Shown here in pieces: positions 1 through 11,339 of a stretch of 64,000 bases of DNA (within the stretch, counting starts at the first letter, position 1; the number at the start of each line of letters is the position of its first letter). The position numbers and the translations under genes were made by a program. The notes under the pieces are model-generated. The model saw only the letters and a list, made by a program, of their open reading frames with translations, searched no databases and was not told the origin of the DNA. Source of the stretch: Caenorhabditis elegans (lineage: Eukaryota; Nematoda; Chromadorea; Rhabditida; Rhabditidae); contig NC_003282.8 of NCBI RefSeq assembly GCF_000002985.6, positions 1,364,001 through 1,428,000 on the forward strand, in the 5' to 3' direction.

Positions 1-500
1 TAATTTTTTGAAATTTTTTTTCAATTAAAAAAAAATATTTGCAAAATCATGATGCATCGGTATTTTCTAGACAACTTTAAAATTCTAATAATTTTTTGGA
101 AATTTTACGAAAATTTTTTTACTCAAAATTTTCATGGCGCATTGCTATTTTCTACAGAATCTTGAATTTTTATAATTTTTTGAATTTTTTTTTCAATTAA
201 AAAAAAATTTGCAAAATCATGATGCATCGATATTTTCTAGACAATTTTAAAATTCCAATAATTTTTTGGATATTTTACGAAAATTTTTTAACTCAAAATT
301 TTCATGGTGCATCGATATATTTTACAGAATCTTTAAAATGTTCGAAATTTTTTGAAATTTTTCAAAAAAAATTTTGCAAAACCATGGTGCATCGATATTT
401 TCTCAAAAATCTTAAAATTTTAATAATTTTTCGAAATTTTTTTCCCCAATTTTTCTATTAATACATTTGCAAAACCATGGTGCATCGATATGACAAAATG
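1..500. repeat. AT-rich tandem repeat, 170-bp period
   Basis: A unit carrying GATGCATCGRTATTTTCTAG recurs at 51 and 221 (period 170). Degenerate copies with CATGGTGCATCGATA follow at about 303, 383 and 478. No coding signal. The GTGCATCGAT core recurs elsewhere in the window. Confidence 0.7.
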
Positions 501-1190
501 TTTAATTTTCTACAACTTTTTTGAAATTTTAAAATATTAAACTTTAAAATAAGATTTTTTCTTGAAATTTTGGGTTTTATAACAGTTTTTCAGAATTTAT
601 TGATGGATTTTTTGTAAAATTAAATTTCTCAAAAATTTTTTAGAGTTTCTAGTAATGTCTAACATTTTCAGACATTTTTTAGAGCATTTTAAAAGAACTT
701 TCTAGAAATTGTCTTTTTTTTCGGAATCTCACAACATTTTCCTCCCAAAGTATTCATGGTGCATCGAAATGAAGCGACAAAATTCCGAATTTTTTTAGAA
801 TTTTCTGAAACTTCTCCGGAATACATCGTAAGCCCCTCATTTAAAAAAAATTATTTTTCAGTAAAAATTTGTATTTTTCCTATATATATATTTGGTATTT
901 ACAATAACACATCTTCCGAATAACCCTCTAATTTTTTTGCGGATACAAAATAGAAATCAACCGACTAAATTGTTGTATTCATCTTTTACCCGGTTTTCAC
1001 AAAAATATGTATATATATTTGGCTTTTTGGAATAACAAGTAGTTATGCATATTGATAGTGATTACTAAATTTGGCAAACAGAAAAATATGTGGTTTTCAG
1101 GAGTTTTTACTAGAAAATTCGAATTCTCCACAAAAAAATCAGTTGATTTGACCCCCATATTGGCATGTTTCCGGAAAGTTTGAAAAATGT
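501..1190. other. AT-rich non-coding stretch
   Basis: Runs of T and A with no open frame and no clear repeat except one CATGGTGCATCGA at about 755. The last 70 bases are the conserved flank of the tRNA-like element that follows. Confidence 0.5.
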
Positions 1191-1263
1191 GTCGCAGTGG
1201 CTCAACTGGGTAGAGGTTGGGCTTCGACTCAGAAGCCCGGGGTTCGAACCCCGGGTGTGGCGA
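1191..1263 (+). repeat. tRNA-like element 1
   Basis: A box TGGCTCAACTGG and B box GGGTTCGAACCCC, with a perfect 6-bp T-arm stem (CCGGGG/CCCCGG). The anticodon arm is abnormal (7-bp stem, 6-base loop), so it is a tRNA-derived repeat rather than a working tRNA. The 5' flank (about 1120-1190) has the family GACCCCCATATTGGC block. Confidence 0.8.
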
Positions 1264-1868
1264 TTTTTTTTAATTTGATGTGTCTTGCAATATTTGCTAT
1301 AAAAGTTTAGTTGATGTTAAATATAAGGCACGAAATTTCGAATTGGAGCATTTATTTTGCTCAGGAACGTTGGAAAATTCAGTTTTCAGTATAATTGTTT
1401 TCATGAGTGTCAAAGTTTCATGTTCTGCACCCCTCCCCACCGGGAAAAAATTTCGTACATTTTTTTGTACAAAATTGTGCACTTTTTCTCACACACACGA
1501 AAAAATAATATCAAAAGGGAAAAGCCATTTCTCTCTGTGTGTGTATATTAGGACACAACGGTCAAAAAACAAACATAGAGAGAAGACGACCGGGGACGAA
1601 AAGCATTGATATCAGAAGAGTGATAACAAAAATATCGCAAAATTTGTACGATCAGCTGTGTGAAACACTGTACTAACTGTGCAGTTTGCTGTTAATGATA
1701 AAATTTGTCGAAATTTAGTACATTTTTGCCATTATTAAAAAATTTAACAAAAAAACTTTTTAATTTTTGAAAAAAATTTTTTTTTGAAACTTTCAATTTC
1801 TCTGTAAATCCCAAAATCTATTTTTAAACAACATTTTAATACTTGCTAGCCAGTTAGAAAGAAAGATG
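1264..1868. other. non-coding, no clear feature
   Basis: Mixed sequence with a small CACACA/TGTGTG patch (about 1490-1545). Overlapping short frames exist on both strands but show no family or splice logic. Confidence 0.4.
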
Positions 1869-1941
1869 CACGCACGAGGGCTCGAACCCTAGACCTCCAG
1901 AGCCTCAGCCAAACCTCTTACCAGTTGCGCCACTGCGCCCC
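1869..1941 (-). repeat. tRNA-like element 2
   Basis: On the minus strand: A box GTGGCGCAACTGG and B box GGGTTCGAGCCC. The 5' flank lies to the right (about 1942-2020). Confidence 0.75.
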
Positions 1942-2186
1942 ATTTTCCGAAATTATTCAATTTTTCAAACTTGTTGGTTATATACCAAGATGTTGGCCAA
2001 ATTGATGGAAAATTGACGGAAAATCTGACTCAGATTGTTAAAATTTCGGAAAATTGAGTTTTCTTAACGAATTCTGCAAAAAGTTGTTAACTTGTTATTT
2101 TTTTCAATTTTTAATTTATTCAAAAATCCCAACACCCCTTCCCAAACATTGTTTTCTTACTTGTTAACGACTTTAAAAGAAAATTC

Positions 2187-2259
2187 GCCCGTGCGGATTC
2201 GAACCTTTGACCTCCAGAGCCTCAACCAAACCATTTACCAGTTGCGCCACTGCGACCGA
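2187..2259 (-). repeat. tRNA-like element 3
   Basis: Minus-strand A box GTGGCGCAACTGG; B box decayed to AGGTTCGAATCC. The family flank with GGGAGTCAAATTGACGG is at about 2308-2330. Closely related to element 2, 320 bp away. Confidence 0.75.
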
Positions 2260-2330
2260 TTTTCCAAAAATTTTCAATTTTTCAAACGTATCCAAAATAA
2301 GTCAATATGGGAGTCAAATTGACGGAAATT

Positions 2331-3044
2331 TAATGGCGAATCCGAATTTTATAGTTAAGTTGTGAAAAAATTTAGTTTTCTCATTGAAAATTGCAATTTT
2401 AATTGAAAGTGTTAATATTTCAAAGTGATGAATCACTTGACCCGATTGTTTTGATTCTTTTGCTCTTCACTTATATTGTTTCTTTAATATTTCACAGTTT
2501 TCCAAGCCCTTCCACCATATGATTCAGCTTTTCCCGAAGTTTTTCCATATTTTCTCGCAATGTCAAAACAACACCGTGTTTTCACCCAAATTTTTTGTAT
2601 TATTTTATTATTTTTTCTGTGATAACAATTCCCATAATTACGGATTTCGAACCCAAACCCACGAAGAAAAAAGTGAAAATTAACCGAAAAAACACGAAAA
2701 CAGCTAGATCTCTCTCGTCGAAAATTATCAGTTATTCACATATATCACTATACCACTACGTGTCGTGGGAATATTGTTTGGCATATATGTGTGTAGTGGT
2801 ATTTGAAAAGAGAAATGAAAAATCACTAGTTTTATGCATTTTATTTTGAAAAAATTTTGTTTTCTTCTTTTAAATTTTCAAAAATTTGCAAATTTCCAGA
2901 TTTTTTTGATAATCTGGAAATAGTTTTTTAAAAAATTTTAAAGTGATTTTTGAAGAGGCTCCAAGTTAATGTTTCAAAATTGAAAACGCAATAGTTTTTG
3001 AAATTCTTAAGAACAAATTAATTTTTCTCTTTTCGGCTCCCCCG
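2331..3044. other. AT-rich non-coding
   Basis: No repeat or gene recognised. A CACGAAAACAGC...TCTCTCTCG patch near 2690-2720 is slightly less AT-rich. Confidence 0.4.
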
Positions 3045-3185
3045 ACTAAGCCTATGCCCAAGCTTAAGCCTAAGCCTAAGCCAAACCTAAGCCTAAGCAT
3101 CAACCCATGCCTAAGCCTAAGCTAAAGCCTAAACCTAAGCCTAAGCCGAAGACTAAGCCTAAGTCTAAGCCAAAGCCAAAGCCTC
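3045..3185 (-). repeat. degenerate interstitial telomeric repeats
   Basis: About 20 copies of GCCTAA with changes (AAGCCTAAGCCTAAGCC at 3065-3081), the complement of the nematode telomere repeat TTAGGC. The G-rich strand is the minus strand. Confidence 0.85.
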
Positions 3186-3795
3186 AAAAAAATTAGAAGT
3201 AGGAGTTTTGAAATTGAATTAAAATAGTTCAAATTTTGAAAATTGGAGGTTCAAAAAAAAAATTGCTGAAAAACCACCACGAGGCTTTTAAAAAAATTGA
3301 AAAAAATAGTTTTCTTGAAAATTCAAAACAAATTTTCAAAAAAAAAAATTTCCCGAAGAAAAACCCAGAATTCCCTCAAAACTCAATTTTGCTCTAATTA
3401 AACGTATTTCAAGTTCAAATAATCGTACTATAACTGTACAAAAATAGACAGAGGACAGGGAAAATGGACAATAGAACCTCCGAGGGGCATGTGAGGTCTT
3501 CGTTTTTCTATTCATGTGAAAATTTTATACTTTTTCGCCATTTTTTCACAATTTTTTTCCTTGAAACCGTGTTTTTTCAAAAGAAATATTGGTTATTCAT
3601 CAATATAATTTGAAAAAAACATACAAAAAAAATTTTGAAAAAAATTATTTTTGAAAATTTTCCAAAATTTTTCAAAGTTTCCTTGTGAAATCTCAGTTTT
3701 CATTCATTCTGCAGCTTCCCAAAATTTATATTCTCGAATTTCCATGTTTTTTTGGCGCTTAAAATAAGCAAATTGCGTGATAAAATATCACAAAA
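3186..3795. other. AT-rich non-coding
   Basis: Poly-A/poly-T dominated; nothing recognised. Confidence 0.4.
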
Positions 3796-3799
3796 ATTG

Positions 3800-4815
3800 C
3801 TCCCCGAGTCGCTACTCACCCAATTTATGAAAATTCAGGTGGGAGGCTGAAATTTTAGGGTTAGATGGTTTAGAACTTGCAAAATTCACTGAAAAAAACA
3901 TTTAAATATATTATATTTAAAAATCATAGAGTTTCACGTAAAAATTTGGAAAAAAACAATTAAATTGATTTTTATGTCTGAAAAAAAAAAGTGAAAAACC
4001 GTTTTTTCAAAACTTTTGACAATTTCCCAAAATGCGATTTTATTTGAATTTTCAATGATTTTGTTAGTTTTTAAAAATTTTTTCTAATTTGTTACTTCTA
4101 GTCCTAAAATTTCATTTTGTTATAACTACAACTGAGCAAACTCCGTATTACTATTTACGCTCACATCCAATATGGAAAAAATCGAGCGAGAAAGCTGGAA
4201 TTTTCGGGTTAAGAGTTTTGGAATGTACAGATATCAATAAAACTATAAAAACCTATAAAAGGTAAATCCGAATTTCAAAAAAAAAAATTTCAAAAAAAAT
4301 TTTTTTAAAGAAAATTTCAGTTTTTTTTTAATTGTGAAATTTTTTTCAAAAGTGTGTGAATTCTCAAATATACGGAGTTTTCCCTAATTCGCTACCCTCC
4401 TCGCTGATTTTTCATCCTTCCGTTACTACAACTTGGCAAACTCCGTATCACACATTGCCCAATCGAGCCGCTACTCGGCGAATATGTTAAAACTCAGCTG
4501 GGAAGCTGAACTTTTAGGGTTAGGGGTTTTAGAATGTGCAGAAGTCAATAAAATTATAAAAACCTAAAAATTTGGAACATTTCTGAAAAAATTCAAAAAA
4601 TGTGATTTCTGTCACTTAAAAAAAAAAATGATTTTGTCAGTTTTGTTAAATTTTCCCTAATTTGCTACCTTTAGTCCTAAAATTTCACTCCGTATCACAC
4701 AATGCCCAACCGAACCGCGACTCGGCGAGTATGTTAGAATTCAGCGGGGAAGCTGAAGTTTTTGGGTTAGCTATTTTAGAATGTCTAGAATTTATTAAAA
4801 ACTATAAAAACCGTT
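3800..4815. repeat. four diverged repeats of about 300-bp spacing
   Basis: Related blocks at about 3805-3890, 4130-4262, 4430-4568 and 4685-4815. Each has a CGAGYCGCTACTCGGC-type start, then GGGAAGCTGAA, TTAGGGTTAG, GTTTTAGAATGT and ATAAAAACCT in the same order. The latter three also share GGCAAACTCCGTATYAC or a part of it. Confidence 0.7.
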
Positions 4816-4959
4816 GATTCTCAATTTTGTACTGCTTTTCGCCGAATTTCCAAAAAACTCCCCAATTTTTCGTCAGTTATAGTTAGTTATTGCCCATCTC
4901 TGAAAGTCCCTCAATAATCTGAAAACTATTCAAAATATACAGAATATACATCAGACGTT

Positions 4960-4961
<2 letters not shown>

Positions 4962-5000
<39 letters not shown>
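4962..5000. repeat. (CA)n microsatellite
   Basis: Nearly perfect ACAC run of about 39 bases. Shorter runs lie at 5121-5138 (CA), 5215-5238 (GT) and 5505-5519 (CA), so four CA/GT tracts fall within 560 bp. Confidence 0.9.
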
Positions 5001-5002
<2 letters not shown>

Positions 5003-5239
5003 TCCTTCCCCACCCATATTTGCTTTTTCAACAGAGTGGGGGGCTTCATACAAATTGTGTGCACATGCTTCTTCCCCCTTTTCAATTTTTCCCCTATTTT
5101 GATGCCCATCGCCGGACAATCACACACACACACACACATACATATACTGTGAATGTTTGCTCTTTAACAGTAGTACAGTTTGCTAGTTTTTGGGACTATT
5201 TTTAGAGCATATATATGTGTGTGTGTGTGTGTGTGTGTT

Positions 5240-5864
5240 CAGGATTTTTGGTCTGGAATCTGGAAATGCTGGAGTACCTTGAAAAATGTCTTGATTTTAA
5301 ATTAGAATTAAGGATAGAGAAAAAATTGTATTTTTTTATTTTTTGTTAGTTGACCACTTTTTGATACCTCTGTTATTTTTTGAGATCCACGAGTTTGAAG
5401 GTAGATAGTACTGTAAGCCCTCAAAATTTATGTGAAACCTGAGGTATATCAATTAGAATTACAGACATTATAGAAATTGATAACTATAACAGGGGCAGGT
5501 GGCAAACACACACACACACCGTTCTGGCAAACGGCAAATTCGGAAAATTTTGCCATTTTTCAAATTTCCGACATATTTGTGTGTATGTGTTCAGGGTTCT
5601 TGGTCTGGAACCTATTCTAGACCTAGTAGGTAGGCATGAATTTCGGAGACTTTGGACAAAGTTCAATGAACGCCCGTTGCCACGTGTGCAGCTGCAGGTG
5701 TGGGAACCTTGAAATTGTTTCCATGGACCTACAAGATGTTATGTGTGAATGCCCTTTTTTGATATAGTGGTCATGGTGCATTAGACTTGGAAAATGTCTG
5801 ATTAGTTCAAGTCTTCAGAAAGATCAGAATTTTTGAGCTGTATATCGAAGTGAGCAGGGTGGGC
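5240..5864. other. non-coding between microsatellites and satellite
   Basis: Two near copies of TTCAGGRTTYTTGGTCTGGAA at about 5238 and 5590 indicate a local duplication that includes neighbouring GT/CA tracts. TGCCACGTGTGCAGCTGCAGG at about 5680 has overlapping E-box-like sites. No gene seen. Confidence 0.45.
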
Positions 5865-6935
5865 GGCAATTTGCCGATTTGCCGTTTGTCGGATATAAAT
5901 TTGCCGGAAGTTTCTAAAAAAAATTTTTTATAACATGGGCACCCTAAACCGTGCCTTTTTGAAATTTTTTCCCGTTTTCTTGAGATACTTACATAGAATT
6001 TACTCAATTTCAAAATGCGTACAATTTTGTCGTTTAGAATTAAAATTAATTTAAAAATTCAGAAAAAAATGTGCAAAACCACAACTTGGCAAGAATTTTC
6101 GGCAATTGCCGTGATTTGCCGGAAACTTTTAATTCCGGCAATATGCCGATTTGCCGGAACTTTTAAATTCCGGCAATTTGCCGATTTTCCGGAAATTTCC
6201 AATTTCGGCAGTTTGTCGATTTGCCAATTTGCTGAAAATTTTAAATTCCGGCAATTTGCCGATTTGCCGATTTGCCGGAACTTTTAAATTCCGGCAATTT
6301 GCCGATTTTCCGGAAATTTTAAATTCCGGCAATTTGCCGATTTGCCGGAACTTTTAAATTCCGGCAATTTGCCGATTTTCCGGAAATTTCCAATTTCGGC
6401 AGTTTGTCGATTTGCCAATTTGCTGAAAATTTTAAATTCCGGCAATTTGCCGATTTGCCGATTTGCCGGAACTTTTAAATTCCGGCAATTTGCCGATTTT
6501 CCGGAAATTTTAAATTCCGGCAATTTGCCGATTTTCCGGAAATTTTAAATTCCGGCAATTTGCCGATTTTCCGGAAATTTCCAATTTCGGCAGTTTGTCG
6601 ATGTGCCAATTTGCTGAAAATTTTAAATACCGGCAATTTGCCGATTTGCCGATTTGCCGGAACTTTTAAATTCCGGCAATATGCCGATTTGCCGGAACTT
6701 TTAAATTCCGGCAATATGCCGATTTTCCGGAAATTTCCAATTTCGGCAGTTTGTCGATTTGCCAATTTGCTGAAAATTTTAAATTCCGGCAGTTTGCCGA
6801 TTTGCCGATTTGCCGGAACTTTTAAATTCCGGCAATTTGCCGATTTTCCGGAAATTTTAAATTCCGGCAATTTGCCGATTGTCGGAATTGTTCAATACCA
6901 GCAGTTTGCCGGTTTGCCGGAAAAAATCGTTTGCC
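5865..6935. repeat. higher-order satellite of CGGCAAnTTGCCG units
   Basis: About 45 variants of a 13-base near-palindrome (CGGCAA, one base, TTGCCG) or TTGCCGGAA/TTCCGGCAA arms, separated by AAATTTTAAATT-like spacers. A higher-order unit of 191 bp is visible: blocks starting near 6151, 6342 and (variant) about 6545 repeat the same series, including the divergent GGCAGTTTGTCGATTTGCC segment. Open frames here are only translated repeats. Confidence 0.9.
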
Positions 6936-7270
6936 GCCCAGCTGAACATTGAAATATGGAGTACCGAGATCTGAGAATTTTGCATTTTTAGACTTAAAAA
7001 AGGCCGTAGACCACCAAATTTCGTAGTGAGACGTTCTGAAAACTGCTCAAAAAAAAGTTTTGACGGTCCAAAGTCTTGAAAAAAGGCCAACTTGTGGAAG
7101 GAAAGGTGCCCGAATTTTTGGTAGCTGAAAATTTTCAAGCCAATATTTTAATAGATAAGTCAGTTGCTCTGGATTTGATCTCAGAGACCAAAAAAAAATC
7201 CTAAAAATTGTCTGATTAGTAAATTACCTATGTTTAACGGCATTATCTTGTCAACCGCTGCTGGAATTCT
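6936..7270. other. non-coding
   Basis: No repeat or gene recognised. Confidence 0.4.
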
Positions 7271-7669
7271 GAATGTTTTTTAGATGGTCCCCAGTTACCC
7301 CCAACCCCTCAACAGAATCCAAATCCTCTCAGCCGTTCGTCCTGAAAACGAGTTCTCTTCCCCACTCTCGAGACACAACATCATCCTCTTCTTCTTCTCC
7401 TTTCCCCCCACCACCAGCAGCAGTTGATCCTCATCCGATCATCTTCAAGTTTCTCTATCTATTCTCTTCGATCTCTCCCATGCTTCTTCTTCTAGATGAC
7501 CCCTTGTTAGCTGCCGTCGACGACAGACCGGTTTTCGGTGATCCGCTCGATTAGCCTCCGACAGACAGGGAGAGACCAAACAGACAGGGAGAGACAAACC
7601 TCTCACCCAAACAATATTGAAACTTGTATCCAGTTGTTGCGTAGTCGCCGTCCTGCGATGAGATCGGTG
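7271..7669. other. CT-rich segment, possible untranslated exon or promoter
   Basis: Pyrimidine-rich, less AT-rich than its surroundings, with a TTTTTAG acceptor-like site just before 7284 and CTTCTTCTTCT runs. A frame of 93 codons is open but Ser/Pro-biased by composition. It could be a distal 5' exon of nhr-41; nothing here proves it. Confidence 0.25.
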
Positions 7670-7860
7670 GAGACGACATACTGGACAGTTTTAAACCAGA
7701 TGCATCGGGTTTTTGCAACAAATCCCAGCTGACCATGGGTGGTTGAAACATGTGGAGGAGTGTTAGGGGATCATGGTCATGTTAGATCAATCTATCCAGT
7801 TGAGCAAGGGATTGATGTGAATTTAGTAGAGAACGTTGTCAAGCTGGGGGCATTTCGGCT
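7670..7860. repeat. direct repeat, left copy (191 bp)
   Basis: Begins AGACGACATACTGGACAG and ends CATTTCGGCT. It matches 8124-8314 with few changes. Confidence 0.85.
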
Positions 7861-8123
7861 AAAAAATTTTAAAGGATTAAAGGACGATTCGTTCTTCAAG
7901 TGCTATGCACTGCGGATCTGGGATTCAGGTACATTGCCTGGTGGTGATCCCTCTGGGCTGTAATTTAAGCCACGTCCTAGCCGGGGACTGTGGCCGATAA
8001 TCCAGTCGTGGATTGCTCCACTTCCCAATAGAGGCTGGGTGAACCTAGGGGTGAGGCCGGACTTGAACTCGTGACCTCCAGACTGCTAGCGGCCACCACT
8101 ACCGACTGAGCTATCTGCCCACC
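7861..8123 (-). mobile_element. tRNA-derived SINE-like element
   Basis: On the minus strand, a tRNA-like head at about 8055-8122 has A box TAGCTCAGTCGG and B box GAGTTCAAGTCC, followed by a non-tRNA body to about 7870 ending near GCATAGCACTTG. It differs from the other tRNA-like family in both boxes and body. It sits exactly between two copies of a 191-bp direct repeat. Confidence 0.65.
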
Positions 8124-8314
8124 GAGACGACGTACTGGACAGTTTTAAATCAGATGCATCGGGTTTTTGCAACAAAGCCCAGCTGACCATGGGTGGTTGA
8201 AACATGCGGAGGAGTGTTAGGGGATCATGGTCATGTTAGGTCAATCTATCCAGTTGAGCAAGGGATGGATGTGAATTTAGTAGAGAACGTTTTCAAGCTG
8301 GGGGCACTTCGGCT
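8124..8314. repeat. direct repeat, right copy (191 bp)
   Basis: Second copy of the 7670-7860 sequence (GACGTACTGGACAG ... CACTTCGGCT). With the SINE-like unit this looks like a 454-bp tandem duplication whose second copy lacks the SINE. Confidence 0.85.
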
Positions 8315-9169
8315 ATGAGATAAAATTTAGGTGCACATGGTGCATCCGGTGGCAATTTGAGACTGGAGAACTTCGTCACCTTTCGGAAGAAAGCTAGGTG
8401 TCAGAGACTATTTAATCCAAAGTTTGGTGATCATGGTGCATCGTGACCATTTTCTGCAGAACTTTGTCAATTTTCCGGGGAAAGATGATTTTTTGAAGGT
8501 TTTCTTCGATATTCCTGAAATTTCCTGTAGTTAACAAATTTTCTGTGGATGAAAATCCCCACTTTTTCGCAGCTTTTCTCAGGCAAATTGTTCAATTTTC
8601 AAACAGGAATTCCGAAAAATTGTGATTTTTTACGATATTTACCTTTTTCTAATTTTTAGTAAAAATTTAAATTTGGCCTAAAAAGTCTGCTGTTTCTGTA
8701 GAAAACAATCCTAAAAAATTGACAGAACCCCTTAAAAATGATAGTTTTTCGGCAGTTCATACGTGAACGTTTTTAAATTTTTAAATTCGATTTTCAACGA
8801 ATTGATAGAAAAATGAAAATTTGAAATTTGAAAGTTCACATAAAAATGCAAAAAAGGGGCGAACGGCGGGCAGGTTTCAAGCAAGCGTCAGGCCCTGAAA
8901 CCGCGCCTGCCTACCATGGAAGCCCTAGTTTTCAGCTATGCCAAATTCAAAACTTTTTCCAAAACCCCCGCCATGTTACTCCACATGATATACTACCGTA
9001 ATTGTCTCAACCTCTGTAAAAGTACTTATGCCCAGATTCGGTCATCGAAGCTTCCCCCTCTTGAATTGGTCATCATCATCATTCGATCCCCGCAAAAAAA
9101 CCAGTTCCCCTTCCATTTTTTGCGACCGAATAAATATGTGTCAAGCTGTTTTGATTGTGCAATTTTCGT
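8315..9169. other. non-coding
   Basis: Two CATGGTGCATC motifs (about 8337 and 8432). Otherwise AT-rich, no gene recognised. Confidence 0.4.
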
Positions 9170-9560
9170 AGTCGCCGTCTTCAAATTAGCCTCAAGCTTC
9201 TTCTTCTTCTTCTCCGTATTGTCTGCGGCGGGAGAGACCTAAACAGGTTGAGTCGTTGTCGTCTTACGAAATTGAATGCGTCACACACATTTGAAGGTGT
9301 GATTCTGCCCCCGAACTAGCCTTGATTGATTCGAATTCATCGCGGCCCAGTCTAAAGTGACCGGAACATTTGTTAGAGGTGGAAGGGTAGCCGATCAGGT
9401 TATTGTGGGGAGATGCTACGCGGAACAAGAAGAAGATGGATTAGAAGAGATAGGGCGAAAGCTTCAAAGATGGAATGGCAAAGGTTGGGTTTTGGAAGCT
9501 GGAAAAGTGGCTAGGAATCGAGAATCGAAGGATCCGGGGACACAATGAAGGCATCTTTTA
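9170..9560. other. mixed-composition segment, no gene recognised
   Basis: Contains CTTCTTCTTCTTCTTC and a short open frame (9357-9548) without family likeness or good splice sites. Could be part of an unannotated transcript. Confidence 0.2.
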
Positions 9561-11230
9561 AATTGGGCTGAAAAGCCATTGGCTACCTTTTAACAGACGC
9601 GGCCTGACAAGCCAATAGTCCTAGATCATTTAGGCCTAGAAGGAGTCTAGGAAACACACCTCAAAAGTTTAAGGACACCTTTGACTCTGGACCTCTGGTA
9701 AATCGATTATGATCGACGTCGAAGTCAGTCCAAACGCCGTTGAAGCATGCCGAAGCTGCAATTCCATGGAGTTGATTGGACTAGCTTCGGCGCCGATTAG
9801 AATCGATTTATCAGAATAGGCCAAAGGAAACTAGCTGATACGGTGGCTTGCTGGGAGCCTTGAAAGCTTCCGAGCTTCCAGAAGATCCACTAAGACCAGC
9901 AAACCCCAATTCAGAGACTTCACGGAGAATTCGGGAGCTTCGTAGGATACGAATAGTTTCCTCAGAAGTTTTAGGACGACTTTGATTTCGGAAGTACCTC
10001 GCTGATACGGCGGCTTTTTAGGAGCATCCAAAGCTAGGGAAGCTTCCGAGCTTCCAGAAAATCCAGTAGAGCCCAATTCAAGTACTTGAAAGCCTTTCAA
10101 AGCAGGGTAGGATCTCCAATCCCACCATGCTGCTGCCCTCCGTAAAAGTACCCTCTGTCCTATATCCCGCCGAAGCCGGTCGTTGCCCAATTCAAGCGGC
10201 TTTTATTCCCGATATGACCGCGCGCGCGCCACGATGACCACCATAATCGTCGTTGCTTTTTCGAAACAAAAAAGAACCAGTTCACTCGCGCTCCCCTACT
10301 GCTTGATCCCTCACTAGTATGGTATGTTCACCAGCATTATACATCGTGTTGTGCAACTTTTTTTCGAGTGTTTTACGTAACTAGTTAGGAATGTGTACAT
10401 GACCACCTAATATTCTTGTCTCTAGATTTTTGGTGAACTTAGGAACCTTTTGATGCATCCAATGCATCTGCTAAGCTTTTGATCTTCTTTTAAAGCATGA
10501 TGCTACTGACGTTATCCTAGAGGGTTCTCCAAGATCAGGCCTCTGAAGTTTCCCAGGCAAACTACAGCTTGCTGATACTTCCAAGAATCTTCTCGGCCTG
10601 CCAAAGTGTCTGATGCGAAGGATCATCTTCGCAGCGTTTGAACTTTCCGATCCTCCTGATAACTCACAAGACTTGGTAGACGGCCAAAGTCTCCAGACCG
10701 ACTTCCGCTCACTGAAGCTACCAAGACAGCCCACAAGGCTTTCTAGCAACGTCCAGGCTAACTAATCCTTCCAGCGGTCACTGTGGCAATCGATTCTTCC
10801 AGGAGGACCGACAACACTAATCCAAAAGTCCTAAGGACACATTTAAAGCTTGTGATCTACCTGAGCCCCGTGGCGAACTCCAGGAATTTGAATTTCAACT
10901 CCCGCTTGCTGTGGCTTTCAGCCCTTCTAGAAACTTGCAGGTTTACTAATCCTTTGCGTGGCCACTATGACCCGAAGGTTGTAAGGACGAGTCTTGATGT
11001 TGTTGGACCTTCAAATCCTCATGGTGACCCCAAAGCTTGGCAGACCACCGAAGTACTTAGACCCTGAAACTTCCAAGGTTGCCCACGAGGCTTACTAGAG
11101 TGTATCCTACGCAGGCACCTAGTCATAAATACAAAATGTTTGTCACCGACTTCGTTTGAACATCGGAACTCTCTCTGAGAAATCTCATGTCTTTGGTTAG
11201 TCTGGAAGCCCCTGGGTTCTTGTGAACCTT
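9561..11230. repeat. unclassified, internally repetitive moderate-GC region
   Basis: Not AT-rich like its surroundings. Two related segments, 9836-9930 and 10009-10095, share GCTGATACGGYGGCTT and AGCTTCCGAGCTTCCAGAA. Phrases such as CTTCCA, GGCAGACC and CCAAGTC recur to 11230. It looks like a decayed mobile or amplified sequence; no transposase or polymerase motif could be read. Confidence 0.4.
10190..10330. promoter_or_regulatory. GC-rich island (candidate promoter)
   Basis: Contains GACCGCGCGCGCGCCACGATGACC and nearby TCACTCGCGCTCCCC. Resembles the GC-rich cores of worm promoters or enhancers. No transcript start can be fixed. Confidence 0.2.
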
Positions 11231-11339
11231 CTAATTTGCACCTCGGAAGTCTTGTTTCAAACAACCCTCCAAACTTGGTGTTTGCTTTCCAAAGGTGTTC
11301 TCTCCAAGCCCCTGCAACCCGGAAAGCCTTCCTCCTGCC

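Noticed and set aside
1191..1263. Functional tRNA gene at element 1
   Set aside because: T arm and boxes are perfect but the anticodon arm is 7 bp with a 6-base loop and the acceptor stem closes over only about four bases; it also shares the dispersed-repeat flank.
5865..6935. CRISPR-like array
   Set aside because: Repeats are not separated by unique spacers, the unit is palindromic and variable, and the genome is animal.
6015..6952. Several overlapping frames of 68-131 codons on both strands
   Set aside because: All are translations of the CGGCAA/TTGCCG satellite (PICRFAGTFKFRQFADF repeats); open in both directions because the unit lacks stops.
7273..7554. 93-codon frame rich in Ser and Pro
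   Set aside because: CT-rich composition explains it; no domain, and the downstream phase into any gene is unknown. Kept only as a possible untranslated exon.
9357..9548. 63-codon frame with reasonable composition
   Set aside because: No start context, splice sites or family likeness.
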